Below are positions 10,507 through 20,500 of a DNA stretch of 38,158 bases, piece by piece (within the stretch, counting starts at the first letter, position 1; every line of letters starts with the position of its first letter). The stretch is taken from positions 1 to 38,158 of the forward strand of contig CBDUBS010000010.1 in the NCBI GenBank assembly GCA_965365445.1, written 5' to 3'. Source of the DNA: CBDUBS01 sp965365445. GTDB lineage: Bacteria; Bacteroidota; Rhodothermia; Rhodothermales; DASSAV01. A model generated the notes under the pieces. The model was not told the origin of the DNA and did no database searches. It saw nothing but the letters and a program-made list of their open reading frames with translations. Both the position numbers and the translations under genes were made by a program.

Positions 10507-11598
10507 CTACAGGGGGCGGGCCTTGCGCAGAGCAGAAGAAATCATCATCAGTTCTCCTACATTTTCCAGCGTGAGCAAACCCACGAGGCGTCCGCCCCGC
10601 ACGACCGGAACCGTGGAGCAATTGGATGCCTCCATCTGCACGAACGCTTCTTCGAGCATGGCCGTATCGTCTACGGCAAGACAGTTCGGCTGGACAACCG
10701 CGCCAACGGGCGTCTCCCGGCCGTGCTCCGCGAGCGCGCGCAGCATATCCTTACGGGTGAGTACGCCTACCACCCTTCCCTCGCGGACCACGGGAAACTC
10801 CTGATCCGCACCGGCAAGTAATTCGTCGACGGCAACACTGAGCGTATCTTCGGGCGAGAGCGTGCGGAAACGGGTCATCATGGCCTGCCGCACTGGTATT
10901 CCCTGGGTTAGCGCCCGAAGCGTGGCCTGTCGGGCTTCCTGTTGCGCGCCTATGTACACGAACAGGGCGATGAACAGGAGAATGGGATTAAAACCCAGCA
11001 GGCCTACGATGCCGAACAGGATCGCCATTCCTTGCCCTACATTGGCGGCAATTTCAGTAGCCCGGGCATAGTCGATGCGCGTGGCGAGCAGCGAGCGAAG
11101 CACCCGCCCTCCGTCCATCGGAAAGGCGGGCAGCAGATTGAAGCCGACGAGAACAATATTCAGCCACATGAGCGTGGCTGCAAAATCGGTCCCTGGAAGC
11201 AGCATCAATTCGGGCGAAAAGCTTCCGCCTCGGGCAACCAGCACGAGCGCCAGCAGCGCCGCAATGACTACGTTGACGGCCGGGCCGGCTATGGCGATCC
11301 AGAATTCCTTGAGCGGCTCGGACGGAATGCGCTGAAGCCGGGCCACTCCACCAATGGGATACAGCGTAATGTCCCGGGTGGGCACATCGAACCGGCGGGC
11401 CATCAGCGCATGGCCAAGTTCGTGCAGGATGACACAACCGAATACCGCCAGGATGATCGCAATTCCGCCGAGCGCGCCGGCAACGGTTTGCCCCTGGGCC
11501 AGATAAAAAACGAACAATCCCGCAATGAGCAGTCCGAATGTCCAGTGCAGATAGATGCTGATTCGGGCTACCGAACCGATTCGAAGGGCGTTCTTCAT
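10507..11598 (-). CDS. Site-2 protease family (M50) membrane metalloprotease with two CBS domains
   Basis: The 363-residue protein has several hydrophobic segments in its first 220 residues. The zinc motif HELGH is at 59-63 and the second M50 motif NLLPAFPMDGGR at 154-165, so the intramembrane metalloprotease centre looks intact. Two CBS domains follow (about 236-285 and 300-355: QEFPVVREGRVVGVLTRKDM and VPVVRGGRLVGLLTLENV). This architecture matches the SpoIVFB-like/Rip3-type group, in which CBS domains bind adenine nucleotides and tune cleavage. The substrate cannot be read from the sequence. RseP is unlikely because there is no PDZ domain. Confidence 0.92.
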   Translation of the reverse strand: MKNALRIGSVARISIYLHWTFGLLIAGLFVFYLAQGQTVAGALGGIAIILAVFGCVILHELGHALMARRFDVPTRDITLYPIGGVARLQRIPSEPLKEFWIAIAGPAVNVVIAALLALVLVARGGSFSPELMLLPGTDFAATLMWLNIVLVGFNLLPAFPMDGGRVLRSLLATRIDYARATEIAANVGQGMAILFGIVGLLGFNPILLFIALFVYIGAQQEARQATLRALTQGIPVRQAMMTRFRTLSPEDTLSVAVDELLAGADQEFPVVREGRVVGVLTRKDMLRALAEHGRETPVGAVVQPNCLAVDDTAMLEEAFVQMEASNCSTVPVVRGGRLVGLLTLENVGELMMISSALRKARPL

Positions 11599-11872
11599 GG
11601 GTGCGAAGGCGAAGTTGAGACATCCGGACAGGAAATATACCGGCCGGCGGCCCTGCGCGTTTCCATGCGGCTATTACTTTCGCCGTAAGCCGCCGGGAGC
11701 CCGCCCGGCTTATCGGGCCGTCGGATGCCTCCGGCATCTAACGTGAACGAAATGCCCTCACGCGACACCGACAGAGGTAAGCGACCGGAAAACCTGCCCG
11801 TGAAGGTCGTCCGGACGAGGGCTCGCCGGGTTATTGCAGGGTCAGGTGTATGTATTCCTGTTCCACAGGATA
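11599..11872. other. Intergenic spacer between the S41 and M50 protease genes
   Basis: This 274-base gap lies between two minus-strand genes and has no convincing ORF. It holds a small stem GATGCC-TCC-GGCATC at 11723-11737 and GC-rich inverted stretches around 11690-11715. Any M50-gene promoter would have to be here, but no clear -35/-10 or TAnnTTTG element is visible. Confidence 0.4.
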
Positions 11873-13519
11873 CTACGGAGCCGCCAGAGCCCGGGCCTTC
11901 TCCCAGAGTTCGAGCGCTTCGCTCAGGACGGGATCGACGCGGTTGAACAGGGGCGTGGCGGCCTCCGTGCCATACAACTGACGGGCCATATAGGCCTTGA
12001 GGCGTTCATCGAGCACCGGCCGCGCCGAACGCAACTCCTTCATAGTGAACGTATGATCATTATTCGAAGCAGGCGCAACGGAGTCGAGGAACCGGTACTC
12101 CTTCGTGCCGAGGTAAGCCACGAAGTCATCCCACATGGCATCATCTACCCTGTAGTTGCTGATGAATGCATCGGGTTTCTCATTCCATCGGCCCCGCACG
12201 ACGGATTCGTGTTTCTGAAACCAGTCGCGCACGAAAAGATAGTCCAGGCCGTTTCCTGCAATTATCTCCTTGAGCGACGTCGTATCCGGCGCGACGACGT
12301 AGTCCGGCATGATCCCTCCCCCGCCATATACGGTGCGTCCGGCTTCCGTTTTGAATTTGAGTGAATCCGGGATGCTTTTCAGATACTCCGAGGCGTGGTA
12401 AGTAGCCTCATCAAACGACGAGAACTTTTCCGAATAGTAGTTCTCCTGATCGCCGTTGCTGTAAGGCGTCTGGATGAGCCGTCCGGAAGGGGTGTAATAA
12501 CGCGAAACGGTCATCTGGAGGACGCTGCCATCGGGAAGGCGGAATTGCTGCTGTACGAGTCCCTTGCCGAAGGTCCGCTGCCCTACGATGAGCGCCCGAT
12601 CGTTATCCTGCAAAGCGCCGGCAACGATTTCAGATGCAGAGGCGGAATAAGGACTGACGAGAACGATGACCGGGAGCGTTTCGAGCGACCCTCCGCTCGT
12701 GGAACGGTGTACGGAGTTGAGGTCGTCATGCCGGCTCTTCGTATAAACGATCATCTTTCCGCCGGCTATCATTTCATCCACCATACCAATGGCGGCATCC
12801 ATCACCCCTCCGGGGTTGCCCCGAAGATCCAGTACCAGTTGCTCCATGCCCTGCCGCCGGAGCGCTTCCGTCTGGTCGAGAAACTCGTTATAGGTCGTCA
12901 TGGCAAACCGGCTGATGCGGACGTAGCCGGTCCGGGGGTCCAGCATGTACGCACTATCCACTGTTTCGAGCTTGATTCGGTCGCGCACCAGCCTGAACGG
13001 TATACGCGCCTTCACGCCGGGCCGGACCACCTCTATGGATACGCCGGCGCCTATTTCACCTTTCAGCCGTTTCTGGACGTCGTTATTCGTGAAGCCAATG
13101 GCGCTCGTATCGTTGATCTGCACGATACGGTCCCCGGCCATGAGCCCGGCTTTTTCACTCGGTCCGTCCGAAACGGTTGAAACGACGCGCGCGGTATCGT
13201 CTATGATCTCGAACCAGATGCCTACCCCCCCGAAGGAACCCTGATATTCCTCCTGTATCTCCTGAATTTCAGCCGCACTGATATACGTCGAGTGCGGATC
13301 GAGTTCGGCGAGCATCCCCCTGACGGCATCTTCCGCCAGGGTATTGGGGTCTACCTCATCAACGTAATACCTGCTTACGAGCAGATACGCGTCTTCGAGC
13401 TTCTGGAGTTGCTCGAAATCCGCACGAGGCAGAAACGCATGGATTTCGACGCCCACAACCATGCCGATGGTCAGGAGAAGGATGGCAGGGATGATATATG
13501 CCTTTTTAAAGCCGATCAT
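11873..13519 (-). CDS. S41 family C-terminal processing peptidase (CtpA/Prc type)
   Basis: This periplasmic serine protease trims C-terminal tails of envelope proteins. The 548 residues start with one hydrophobic segment (about 7-27), a signal anchor or signal peptide. A PDZ domain follows at about 95-175 (FGGVGIWFEI, GLMAGDRIVQIN). The S41 catalytic Ser/Lys dyad appears as SASASEI, with Ser294 in the catalytic place, and TFGKG, with Lys319, spaced 25 residues as in E. coli Prc. The roughly 130-residue C-terminal extension after the core (EYLKSIPDSLKF onward) is typical of Bacteroidota CtpA proteins. It is transcribed divergently from lemA across a 365-base gap. Confidence 0.94.
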   Translation of the reverse strand: MIGFKKAYIIPAILLLTIGMVVGVEIHAFLPRADFEQLQKLEDAYLLVSRYYVDEVDPNTLAEDAVRGMLAELDPHSTYISAAEIQEIQEEYQGSFGGVGIWFEIIDDTARVVSTVSDGPSEKAGLMAGDRIVQINDTSAIGFTNNDVQKRLKGEIGAGVSIEVVRPGVKARIPFRLVRDRIKLETVDSAYMLDPRTGYVRISRFAMTTYNEFLDQTEALRRQGMEQLVLDLRGNPGGVMDAAIGMVDEMIAGGKMIVYTKSRHDDLNSVHRSTSGGSLETLPVIVLVSPYSASASEIVAGALQDNDRALIVGQRTFGKGLVQQQFRLPDGSVLQMTVSRYYTPSGRLIQTPYSNGDQENYYSEKFSSFDEATYHASEYLKSIPDSLKFKTEAGRTVYGGGGIMPDYVVAPDTTSLKEIIAGNGLDYLFVRDWFQKHESVVRGRWNEKPDAFISNYRVDDAMWDDFVAYLGTKEYRFLDSVAPASNNDHTFTMKELRSARPVLDERLKAYMARQLYGTEAATPLFNRVDPVLSEALELWEKARALAAP

Positions 13520-13884
13520 AGCATACTTTCTTTATAACCTGCCCGTAGAACCCTATAGGCCCTTCACGCGAGGAATGGATAAGGTAGGCAAGCGAAAACG
13601 TTTTTGGCAAAGTAACTACTCGGAAGGATATCCTCTTACGTTTGCTTTCACACAGTGTTTTGAGCGTACGAATAATTTGCTTGCCGGGCGCCGAGCCGGA
13701 GATGCCCCGGGAACCTGGCGAGACAGAAGGGGTGGACACCCTCGGCCGCCGCACCGGGGGCCTGCCGGCTATTTACCCTTCAGGGTGGTAACATAATGCG
13801 CCCGGTGAAACCGCCCTACCGGCGTGCCGTATCTTCTCCCTACAGCGGCTCAACCCTTCCACCGACTTATCGATCTTAGCGTCT
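13520..13884. other. Divergent intergenic region between the S41 protease gene and lemA
   Basis: This 365-base gap must carry promoters for both the minus-strand ctpA-like gene and the plus-strand lemA block. Short ORFs read through it, but they lack ribosome-binding sites, domains or normal composition. The section near 13590-13680 is AT-richer and is the likeliest promoter area. The section 13685-13800 is GC-rich and rich in short inverted repeats. I could not pin down a specific promoter. Confidence 0.4.
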
Positions 13885-14487
13885 ATGCGAAGCACTGGTA
13901 CCCTCTTACTACTCGTGGTCGTCCTGCTACTGGCATTTGCGGGATGCGCCGGGTGCAGTACCTACAACAACCTTGTTTCATCCGATGAACGCGTCGAGCA
14001 GGCATGGGCCGACGTGGAGACGCAATACCAGCGCCGGTCGGACTTGATTCCGAACCTGGTCAACACCGTAAAAGGAGCGGCTAATTTCGAACAGGAAACC
14101 CTGGAGTCCGTTACCAACGCACGAGCGCGAGCAACCTCCATCAATCTCTCGGCAGACGACCTGAACGACCCGGCCAAAATCAGGCAGTTCCAGGAAGCAC
14201 AGGCTCAATTGAGCGGCGCGCTGGGGCGGTTGCTCGCCGTGTCGGAAAACTATCCGGAGTTGCGGGCTACCGAGGCATTCAGGGATTTGCAGGCCCAACT
14301 CGAAGGGACGGAAAACCGCATCAACGTAGCGCGACGGGATTACAACCAGGCCGTACAGGAATACAATACGAACGTCCGCCGATTCCCGACGAACATAGTT
14401 GCAGGAATAGCCGGATTCGGGCGAAGGCAGCCTTTTGAAGCCGATCCCGGCTCCGAACAAGCCCCTACCGTGGACTTCAACTCCTGA
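13885..14487 (+). CDS. LemA family protein
   Basis: The 200-residue protein has an N-terminal hydrophobic stretch, MRSTGTLLLLVVVLLLAFAGC, which could be a lipoprotein signal (Cys21) or a membrane anchor. It then has the LemA signature YNNLVSSDERVEQAWADVETQYQRRSDLIPNLV (two overlapping motifs) and a long helical body rich in Gln, Glu and Arg. LemA proteins are small envelope proteins of unresolved function, often encoded beside TPM-domain proteins and HtpX, as here. The C-terminal PTNIVAGIAGFGRRQPFEAD is also typical. It heads the plus-strand block and its stop is 8 bases before the next start, implying co-translation. Confidence 0.93.
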   Translation: MRSTGTLLLLVVVLLLAFAGCAGCSTYNNLVSSDERVEQAWADVETQYQRRSDLIPNLVNTVKGAANFEQETLESVTNARARATSINLSADDLNDPAKIRQFQEAQAQLSGALGRLLAVSENYPELRATEAFRDLQAQLEGTENRINVARRDYNQAVQEYNTNVRRFPTNIVAGIAGFGRRQPFEADPGSEQAPTVDFNS

Positions 14488-14495
14488 ACCATCTC

Positions 14496-15296
14496 GTGCA
14501 CCGTTTCGTCGCCCTGTCGTTGTTGTACCTTTTCGCCCTGCCGGGTTTAACCGCATGGGCGCAGGTACGGGAGGTGCTTCCCCCTTCAGGCCAGTGGGTT
14601 ACCGACCGGGCGGACATGCTCTCGGCATCGGAGGAACAGATGCTCAGCCGCACGCTGGCCGGGTACGCCGACACGACGAGCACGCAAATCGTCGTAGTGA
14701 CCCTGCCGGATATGGCAGGTCAGGACCCGATGGAGTATGCCACCGCCCTTGGACGGGAGTGGGGCGTCGGCCTGCAGGGACAGGATAACGGGGTAGTGAT
14801 CCTCGTTTCCCGGGACGACCGAACCATCACGATTGCAACCGGATACGGCCTGGAGGGCTCCATACCGGATGCCGTAGCCGATCGTATCCGGAGGAATATC
14901 ATTGTCCCCGCTTTTCGGCAGGGCCGGTTTTACGATGGCCTCGCCGAAGCCGTGGATGCCCTTATCCTGGCGGCTCGCGGCGAATACCGGGCCGAGCAGA
15001 TCGCCGAGCGACCTCAGGCGCCGGGCATGAGCGCGGCCACGCTGTTCGTGATGCTCGTCATTCTGTTTTTTGTCATTTCGGCGCTACGCAACGGGGGTGG
15101 AGGAAAGGGCGGCGGGCGCGGACGCAAAGTATACCGCCGGCCCGGTCTCCCGCCGGTGATCATCTGGGGAGGCGGAGGCGGCTGGAGCGGCGGCGGGGGA
15201 GGATTTGGCGGATTCGGTGGAGGCGGCGGAGGGTTCGGTGGATTCGGCGGCGGGGGAGGAAGCTTCGGAGGCGGTGGAGCCAGCGGCGGCTGGTAA
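14496..15296 (+). CDS. TPM-domain (YgcG-like) protein with glycine-rich C-terminus
   Basis: The GTG start (14496) gives a signal peptide MHRFVALSLLYLFALPGLTAWA. The TPM domain (about 30-160) shows WVTDRADMLS, TQIVVVTLPDM, DNGVVILVSRDDRTITIATGYGLEG and the C-terminal IRRNIIVPAFRQGRFYDGL. One transmembrane helix follows (about 180-198). The last 60 residues are basic, then almost entirely Gly with Phe, Ser and Trp, as in many TPM proteins. TPM domains occur as phosphatase or chaperone-like modules, including a photosystem II repair factor in plants; the role in bacteria is unclear. Eight bases separate it from lemA, a common pairing. Confidence 0.93.
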   Translation: MHRFVALSLLYLFALPGLTAWAQVREVLPPSGQWVTDRADMLSASEEQMLSRTLAGYADTTSTQIVVVTLPDMAGQDPMEYATALGREWGVGLQGQDNGVVILVSRDDRTITIATGYGLEGSIPDAVADRIRRNIIVPAFRQGRFYDGLAEAVDALILAARGEYRAEQIAERPQAPGMSAATLFVMLVILFFVISALRNGGGGKGGGRGRKVYRRPGLPPVIIWGGGGGWSGGGGGFGGFGGGGGGFGGFGGGGGSFGGGGASGGW

Positions 15297-15321
15297 TTTC
15301 GCACACATTGAAACAACGCGT

Positions 15322-15651
15322 ATGGCAACCCTGCTGGAACGACTGTTGCAGTTTCACGAAGCCGACCCGGAAGATTCGTTTACCCGCTTCGCACTGGCCC
15401 AGGAATACCTCAAATCCGGAAACGAACAACAGGCGCTCGATTATTTCGAAGGCCTGGTCAGAAGCAATCCGGAGTACACCGGCACGTATTACCACCTCGG
15501 CAACCTCCTGGTACGGATGGGTCGGAAAGAGGATGCTATGCGTATCTACGAGGCAGGCATTCTGGCGGCCCGCAGGCAAAAAAACCTGCGCGACCTGGCG
15601 GAATTACAGGATGCGTTGCTCGCGCTTCAGGGGATAGGCGAAGAGGATTGA
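15322..15651 (+). CDS. Small tetratricopeptide-repeat protein
   Basis: Starting at the ATG 25 bases after the TPM gene, this 109-residue protein has no signal peptide. It contains about three TPR-like helical pairs: DSFTRFALAQEYLKSGNEQQALDYF, then NPEYTGTYYHLGNLLVRMGRKEDAMRIYEAG, then a shorter C-terminal pair. A longer frame reaching back to 15205 overlaps the glycine-rich coding end of the previous gene and is rejected. Such single-module TPR proteins usually act as scaffolds. No specific partner can be named. Confidence 0.85.
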   Translation: MATLLERLLQFHEADPEDSFTRFALAQEYLKSGNEQQALDYFEGLVRSNPEYTGTYYHLGNLLVRMGRKEDAMRIYEAGILAARRQKNLRDLAELQDALLALQGIGEED

Positions 15652-15725
15652 GGTTCGCGTATCTTTACGCAAGCCGGGACGTATACCCCCGGCAATACTT
15701 CAATCGTCCATCCGGCATCCCCACG

Positions 15726-16502
15726 ATGTCTTCCTTTCCCGATACTTCGAGTACCACGCTGCGCCCCTCGGCGTGGCGAGCTTATCACCGGGCAACCCGC
15801 TCGGGCACGTACGGGTTTCTGGCCGCTCTGCCCCTGCTTCTGGCCTACGAGTTCCTCATTCAGTTCGTCAATCGGGGCCGGACGCTTCAGGTGCGGCTAT
15901 CCTCCGATGTATGGATCAAGCAATTGCTGGCATGGCTCGGAGCAGGGGGGTCGCTCGTGTTGACAGGTATCGTGTGCGGGCTGGGGCTCCTGATCGTGTA
16001 CCTGGAACGGAGACGGCATATTCCTTTGCGCACGAACTATTTCGCCGGCATCATCCTGGAGAGTGCATTGTATGCCGTGGGGGTGGCGGCGATCGTCTCC
16101 GGCGTCGTAGGATATCTGTTCGCTCCGCTGATGATCGTAAACCCGGCGGCAGGCCCTCAGGTGGTAAACCTGTGGCAGAGCCTCGCGCTTTCTATCGGAG
16201 CGGGGATCTACGAGGAACTGCTGTTCCGGGTATTACTCGTTGGCGGGCTGTTTCTGCTTTTCCGGCGGCTCGGCTCATCCGGAGCCTCGGCGTACGTACC
16301 GGCGGCTGTCCTGGGCGCTCTCCTTTTCAGCGGGGTTCACTACGTTGGGGCGCTGGGCGATCCCTTTACCCTGCCCTCCTTCACGTTCCGGTTTTTGTTC
16401 GGGCTCGCGCTCAATGCCCTGTATCTGCTTCGCGGGTTCGGCGTAGCTACCTGGACCCACGCTCTGTACGACATTATGGTCGTTACCCATTTCATCGGAT
16501 AA
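15726..16502 (+). CDS. CPBP family intramembrane glutamic endopeptidase
   Basis: From the ATG at 15726 the protein is 258 residues; an alternative TTG at 15648 overlaps the previous stop and adds an unconvincing leader. It has about six to eight hydrophobic segments. The CPBP (Abi/Rce1-like) motifs are intact: EELLFR at 163-168 (the EExxxR motif), His205 in SGVHYVG and His245 in THALYD. Members are membrane proteases related to the prenyl-protein protease Rce1; bacterial substrates are mostly unknown, some being bacteriocin-related. It lies between a TPR gene and htpX in a same-strand block. I infer an envelope-maintenance role from that context. Confidence 0.9.
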   Translation: MSSFPDTSSTTLRPSAWRAYHRATRSGTYGFLAALPLLLAYEFLIQFVNRGRTLQVRLSSDVWIKQLLAWLGAGGSLVLTGIVCGLGLLIVYLERRRHIPLRTNYFAGIILESALYAVGVAAIVSGVVGYLFAPLMIVNPAAGPQVVNLWQSLALSIGAGIYEELLFRVLLVGGLFLLFRRLGSSGASAYVPAAVLGALLFSGVHYVGALGDPFTLPSFTFRFLFGLALNALYLLRGFGVATWTHALYDIMVVTHFIG

Positions 16503-16599
16503 TCCGCGAAAATCCAGAACAGGTCATCTCACGCATCGTTGAATGCAGCAGCCCGGGCCTCGGACCGGCACTCAGTACCAGATTACATCGCTTACCGAT

Positions 16600-17436
16600 A
16601 TGAATAACATGTTTCGCACGACAGCCCTGATGGCGGTGCTCATCGTCCTCTTTGCCCTCATCGGCAACGCGATTGGAGGACAGCAGGGTATGGTAATCGC
16701 GTTCGCCATAGCCGTAGCCATGAACTTCGGGAGCTACTGGTTCAGCGATAAAATCGTTCTCTCGATGTACCGGGCCCAGGAAGTCGGCCCCCGGGAAGCG
16801 CCGGAACTCGTGGGGATGGTTGATCGCTTGCGCCAGCAAGCCGGGTTGCCCATGCCGAAGGTCTACGTAATTCCTTCTGAGCAACCAAATGCCTTTGCCA
16901 CCGGACGAAACCCCGCCCATTCGGCCGTGGCCGTTACGAACGGTATCGTCCGGATGCTGAACCGGGATGAACTGGAGGGCGTCATCGCGCACGAGTTGGC
17001 GCATGTTAAACACCGGGACATTCTTACTTCGAGCATCGCCGCCACCATAGCGGCGGCCATTACCATGGCCTCCCGCTTTGCGTTGTTCTTCGGCGGGGGG
17101 CGCGATCGGGACAACATTTTCAGCGCTCTGCTTATGCTGATTCTCGCCCCGATCGCTGCGATGCTCATCCAGATGGCCATATCGCGGGCCAGGGAGTTCG
17201 CGGCCGACCGTGGAGGGGCCGAAATCTGCGGAAAGCCTCGCGCTCTTGCCAACGCACTCGCAAAACTGGAGCGCGGCGCCGAGGCGGTTCCCATGGAAGC
17301 CAATCCTTCGACGGCGCACATGTTTATCGTCAATCCGTTTGCAGGGAGCATGAGCGGAATGCGCAATCTGTTTGCCACGCACCCGCCTACACAGGCTCGT
17401 ATCGAGCGGCTGCTCGAATTGGAGCGTAGCCTGTAG
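16600..17436 (+). CDS. htpX: Protease HtpX homologue (M48 membrane metalloprotease)
   Basis: From the ATG at 16600 the protein has 278 residues, the usual HtpX length; the in-frame ATG at 16543 would add an atypical hydrophilic leader. It has two N-terminal hydrophobic segments, a zinc motif HELAHVKHRD (HELAH at 131-135), two further hydrophobic segments and the downstream metal-ligand region SRAREFAADRGGAEIC. The C-terminal FATHPPTQARIERL is characteristic of HtpX. HtpX cleaves misfolded inner-membrane proteins and partly overlaps FtsH, which is also in this window. A strong terminator follows. Confidence 0.95.
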   Translation: MNNMFRTTALMAVLIVLFALIGNAIGGQQGMVIAFAIAVAMNFGSYWFSDKIVLSMYRAQEVGPREAPELVGMVDRLRQQAGLPMPKVYVIPSEQPNAFATGRNPAHSAVAVTNGIVRMLNRDELEGVIAHELAHVKHRDILTSSIAATIAAAITMASRFALFFGGGRDRDNIFSALLMLILAPIAAMLIQMAISRAREFAADRGGAEICGKPRALANALAKLERGAEAVPMEANPSTAHMFIVNPFAGSMSGMRNLFATHPPTQARIERLLELERSL

Positions 17437-17466
17437 CTTCCTGCGTTTCGCAAGCCGATTCGCCCG

Positions 17467-17494
17467 GCCGGGCTCCAGTGGGGGCCCGGCTTTT
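17467..17494 (+). terminator. Intrinsic terminator after htpX
   Basis: GCCGGGCTCC and GGGGGCCCGGC pair around an AGT loop into a 10-bp stem with one G-U pair, followed by TTTTTT. It closes the lemA-to-htpX block. It also shows that a longer reading of the next gene from the GTG at 17478, inside the hairpin, is implausible. Confidence 0.85.
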
Positions 17495-17591
17495 TTATTT
17501 ACCTCGCTCCAAACCCGCCGATAATCACAAAAATTCGCGTACCCGGAAAGTACCTGTTCCGTCCTTTCCGCAACCCCTCCGGAACGGCGCT

Positions 17592-20500
17592 ATGCCCACC
17601 GCAAACCGAAATTCCGTAATCCGGTCAGCTCTGATCGTCCTGATTTCGGTCCTGATCGTCGGAGGTTTCCTCGCCGGCAAATACCGGATTTCGGAGGCCT
17701 TTCCCGGGATGCCCGCGGCCCAAAAAGCGTACATCGAATGGATCAGCTCCATTAACGAAGGATCGGGGTCGGCCATCGATCAGGGCCTGCTCCTTTTGAC
17801 TCAATTCCCCGATCACCCCTTGCTGTATCGGCGTCTTCCCGGCGCCTGCCTGGAAGCGGGCGCGCAGGACGTGTGCTATACGGCCATCCATAAAGCTCGA
17901 CCCGTGCGCTCACCGGCCGTATTGTACCGGGAGGCGGCGCTGGCTCAACTGAGTCCCAAACAGACCCGGAGAGCGCAATACGTGCGGCTGGCAGGGTCTG
18001 CATTTCTGGATGGAACCGTCGCACGGCTTATCGTAGACAAAGCCCGAGCGGATCGCGAAAACCCCTGGCTGGATGAAGTGGAACGGATCTGGCGTGCCCG
18101 GTCAGCTTCCGATACGACCTGCGCAGGCGTCTCTTTCGGGCTGGGCTACGTGGCGGCCCTCCGGAACGAGCCCGACTCGGCCGAAACCTACCTCCTTCGC
18201 GCGGCGCGCCTGGATCCCGACAACGTAGAAGCTTTTCGGGAGCTCGGTCGCATATACTACCAGATCGGTAAGGCCGAAGCGTTCGACAGATACCTGAAGG
18301 CGGGTCTGTCGGCGGCTGCCCGCACATACGACCTGGAACAGGAACTTGTTCTGCAGGGCAACTACGGCCTCGGGCTGCTTCAACGCGGAAGCCTTGACGA
18401 AGCCGAAGCGTCCTTCCTGAAAGCGCTCGTGCAGAGCAGAGCCCTATCGGACCGGACGACGGAAGGGTTCAACTATTACCGGCTGGCAGGAGTCCGGCTG
18501 AAACAGTACCGGTACGATCAGGCGCTGGCGCTCCTGGACTCGGCTTCCGTCCTGTATGAACGGTATGCGCCCCGTCAGCAACCGGAGCTACAAGCCCTGC
18601 GCGGAATGGCCCTGCGAGCCCTTTTCCGGTTCAGCGATGCCGAGCACGTGCTCGAAGAAACCATCCTTGCGGCGGACACGCTCGGCAACGTGGGGGTCAG
18701 AATACAGGCTGCCGTATCGCTGGCGCAGCTCCGCCACCGGATGGGACGCTACAATGCGGCGCGAAGCATGGCCCTCGAAGCGCTGGGCATCGCTTCCTCG
18801 TATCAGCAGGCGGATCTCGAGATTGCGTCGCTGATGGCGGTGGGCGATACCGAGATGTCCCTGGGAAATGTGGATGCCGCATCGTCCCACTATGTCAACG
18901 GCCTCCGACGGGCTGAAGAAACAGCCTCCCTGGCCCGGCAACGGGAGCTGAACATGAGGCTGGGTGTGCTGCTGCTCAACATACACGATGCGCCCGGAGC
19001 GCAATCCCGATTCGAAAACCTGCTCGAGACGGCCCGGCAGGAGGCTGAACCGAAGGAAATGGCCCAGGTGTACTTCGGATTGGGAAACACCTATGCGCAA
19101 TTCGGAAACTATACGGAGTCCATCAGACACTACGATCTGGCTCTACAGACAATCCGAGAGACCTTTTCTGCCCCCACCGACCGGGTGCTGGAGTTGAATG
19201 TACTCATTACGAAAGCATGGGATCTGACCAACCTGGCCCGGTACGAAGAAGCAGAGGCGGCGCTGGCTCGGGCAAGGGAACTGGCTGCCGGCGACGCCTC
19301 ATTGCTTTACCGCACGGAGGTGGCGCTGGGCAACCTGTTCTACTCCAGCGGGCGCCACGATGAAGCCCTGCGGCGGCTGAATGCCGCAGAGGCGTTCAAG
19401 GGGGATGTGAAACGCCCGCTGATTCACTGGCTGGTCCTTCACGAAAAGGCGCTAATCTACTGGGAGCGCGGCGAACCGAAAAAAGCCGAGGTTGCCTTCC
19501 GGAAGGCTGTTGAACTCATCGAAACGCTGCGCGACAACCTCGAGTCGTCGGATAGCCGCTCGTCGTTCGTACAGAATAAGGTAGTCGTCTTCAAGGATTA
19601 TGCGGCCTTCCTGCGCGAACAAGGGCGAGACGCCGAAGCGTTCGCGCTCATCGAACGCGCCCGGAGCCGCAGTCTCGTCGATCTGTTATACACGACCCAG
19701 CAAGAACGCCGCCTCGCACAGAACGACCCGACTGCTATGATGATCGAGATGCAACGGCGAATCCGAGCGCTGGAACAGGAAATGGCCGAGGCAGACCCGG
19801 CGGCTGAAGCGGCGCCGAACCAGAGAGCCGGGGCAACCCGTTCCGCCGTTCTGGAACGCGAATACGCGGCTGCCGACTCGATGTACCGGCACGCTCAGAG
19901 CCGCCTCGGCGCCCATCAGCGTATGTATTCGTTCCGTCCGCTCGGCCTGGATTCCGTGCGTGCCATGCTTCGCCGAGATGAAGCGCTCGTGGTATTCAGC
20001 CTTCCTTCGGAAGAAGGGGCGCTTGTAAACCGGGAGCGTCCCATCGCCTTCGTGGTACAGCCGACCGGGATCGAAACCCTCGAACTGGCCTTCGACACGG
20101 GCGCCCTGTTCGAGACCATACGGTTCTTCCGCGACCAGATTACCGATGCGAACGGCGGCCCGGGTAAAGGATGGGAGCCTACGTCCAAACGGTTACATCA
20201 GCTCCTGATGGCGCCGGTCATTGAGCGGCTTCTTCCGACGGTTCGCCATGTCCACATCGTACCCGAAGGAGCCCTGCACTATGTTCCGTTTGCCGCTTTG
20301 CTCGATGGTTCCGGACGGTTTCTGACGGAACGGTTCACGCTTTCCGTTGCCCCTTCGGCGAGCATCCTGAGCCTCTGCCGTCGGAACAACCCGCGCCAGT
20401 GGCGGACCATGCTGCTCGTCGGCGACCCGGACGGGAAACTTCCGGGGTCCCGTAAAGAGGTGCTCGAAATTGCCCGGCGGTCACCGGGCCGCCGAACGAC

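Noticed and set aside
13506..13754. 82-residue ORF in the ctpA-lemA spacer
   Set aside because: It overlaps the ctpA start, has no ribosome-binding site and no recognisable feature.
15205..15321. Longer N-terminus for the small TPR protein
   Set aside because: It overlaps the Gly-rich coding end of the TPM gene and adds an Ala/Glu-rich low-complexity leader; the ATG at 15322 opens directly on TPR sequence.
15014..15328. Proline-rich ORF antisense to the TPM protein
   Set aside because: The PPPP runs are simply the complement of the glycine codons in the TPM C-terminus.
17478..17591. GTG start for the CHAT gene, adding 38 residues
   Set aside because: The GTG lies inside the htpX terminator hairpin; the ATG at 17592 puts a membrane helix near the N-terminus.
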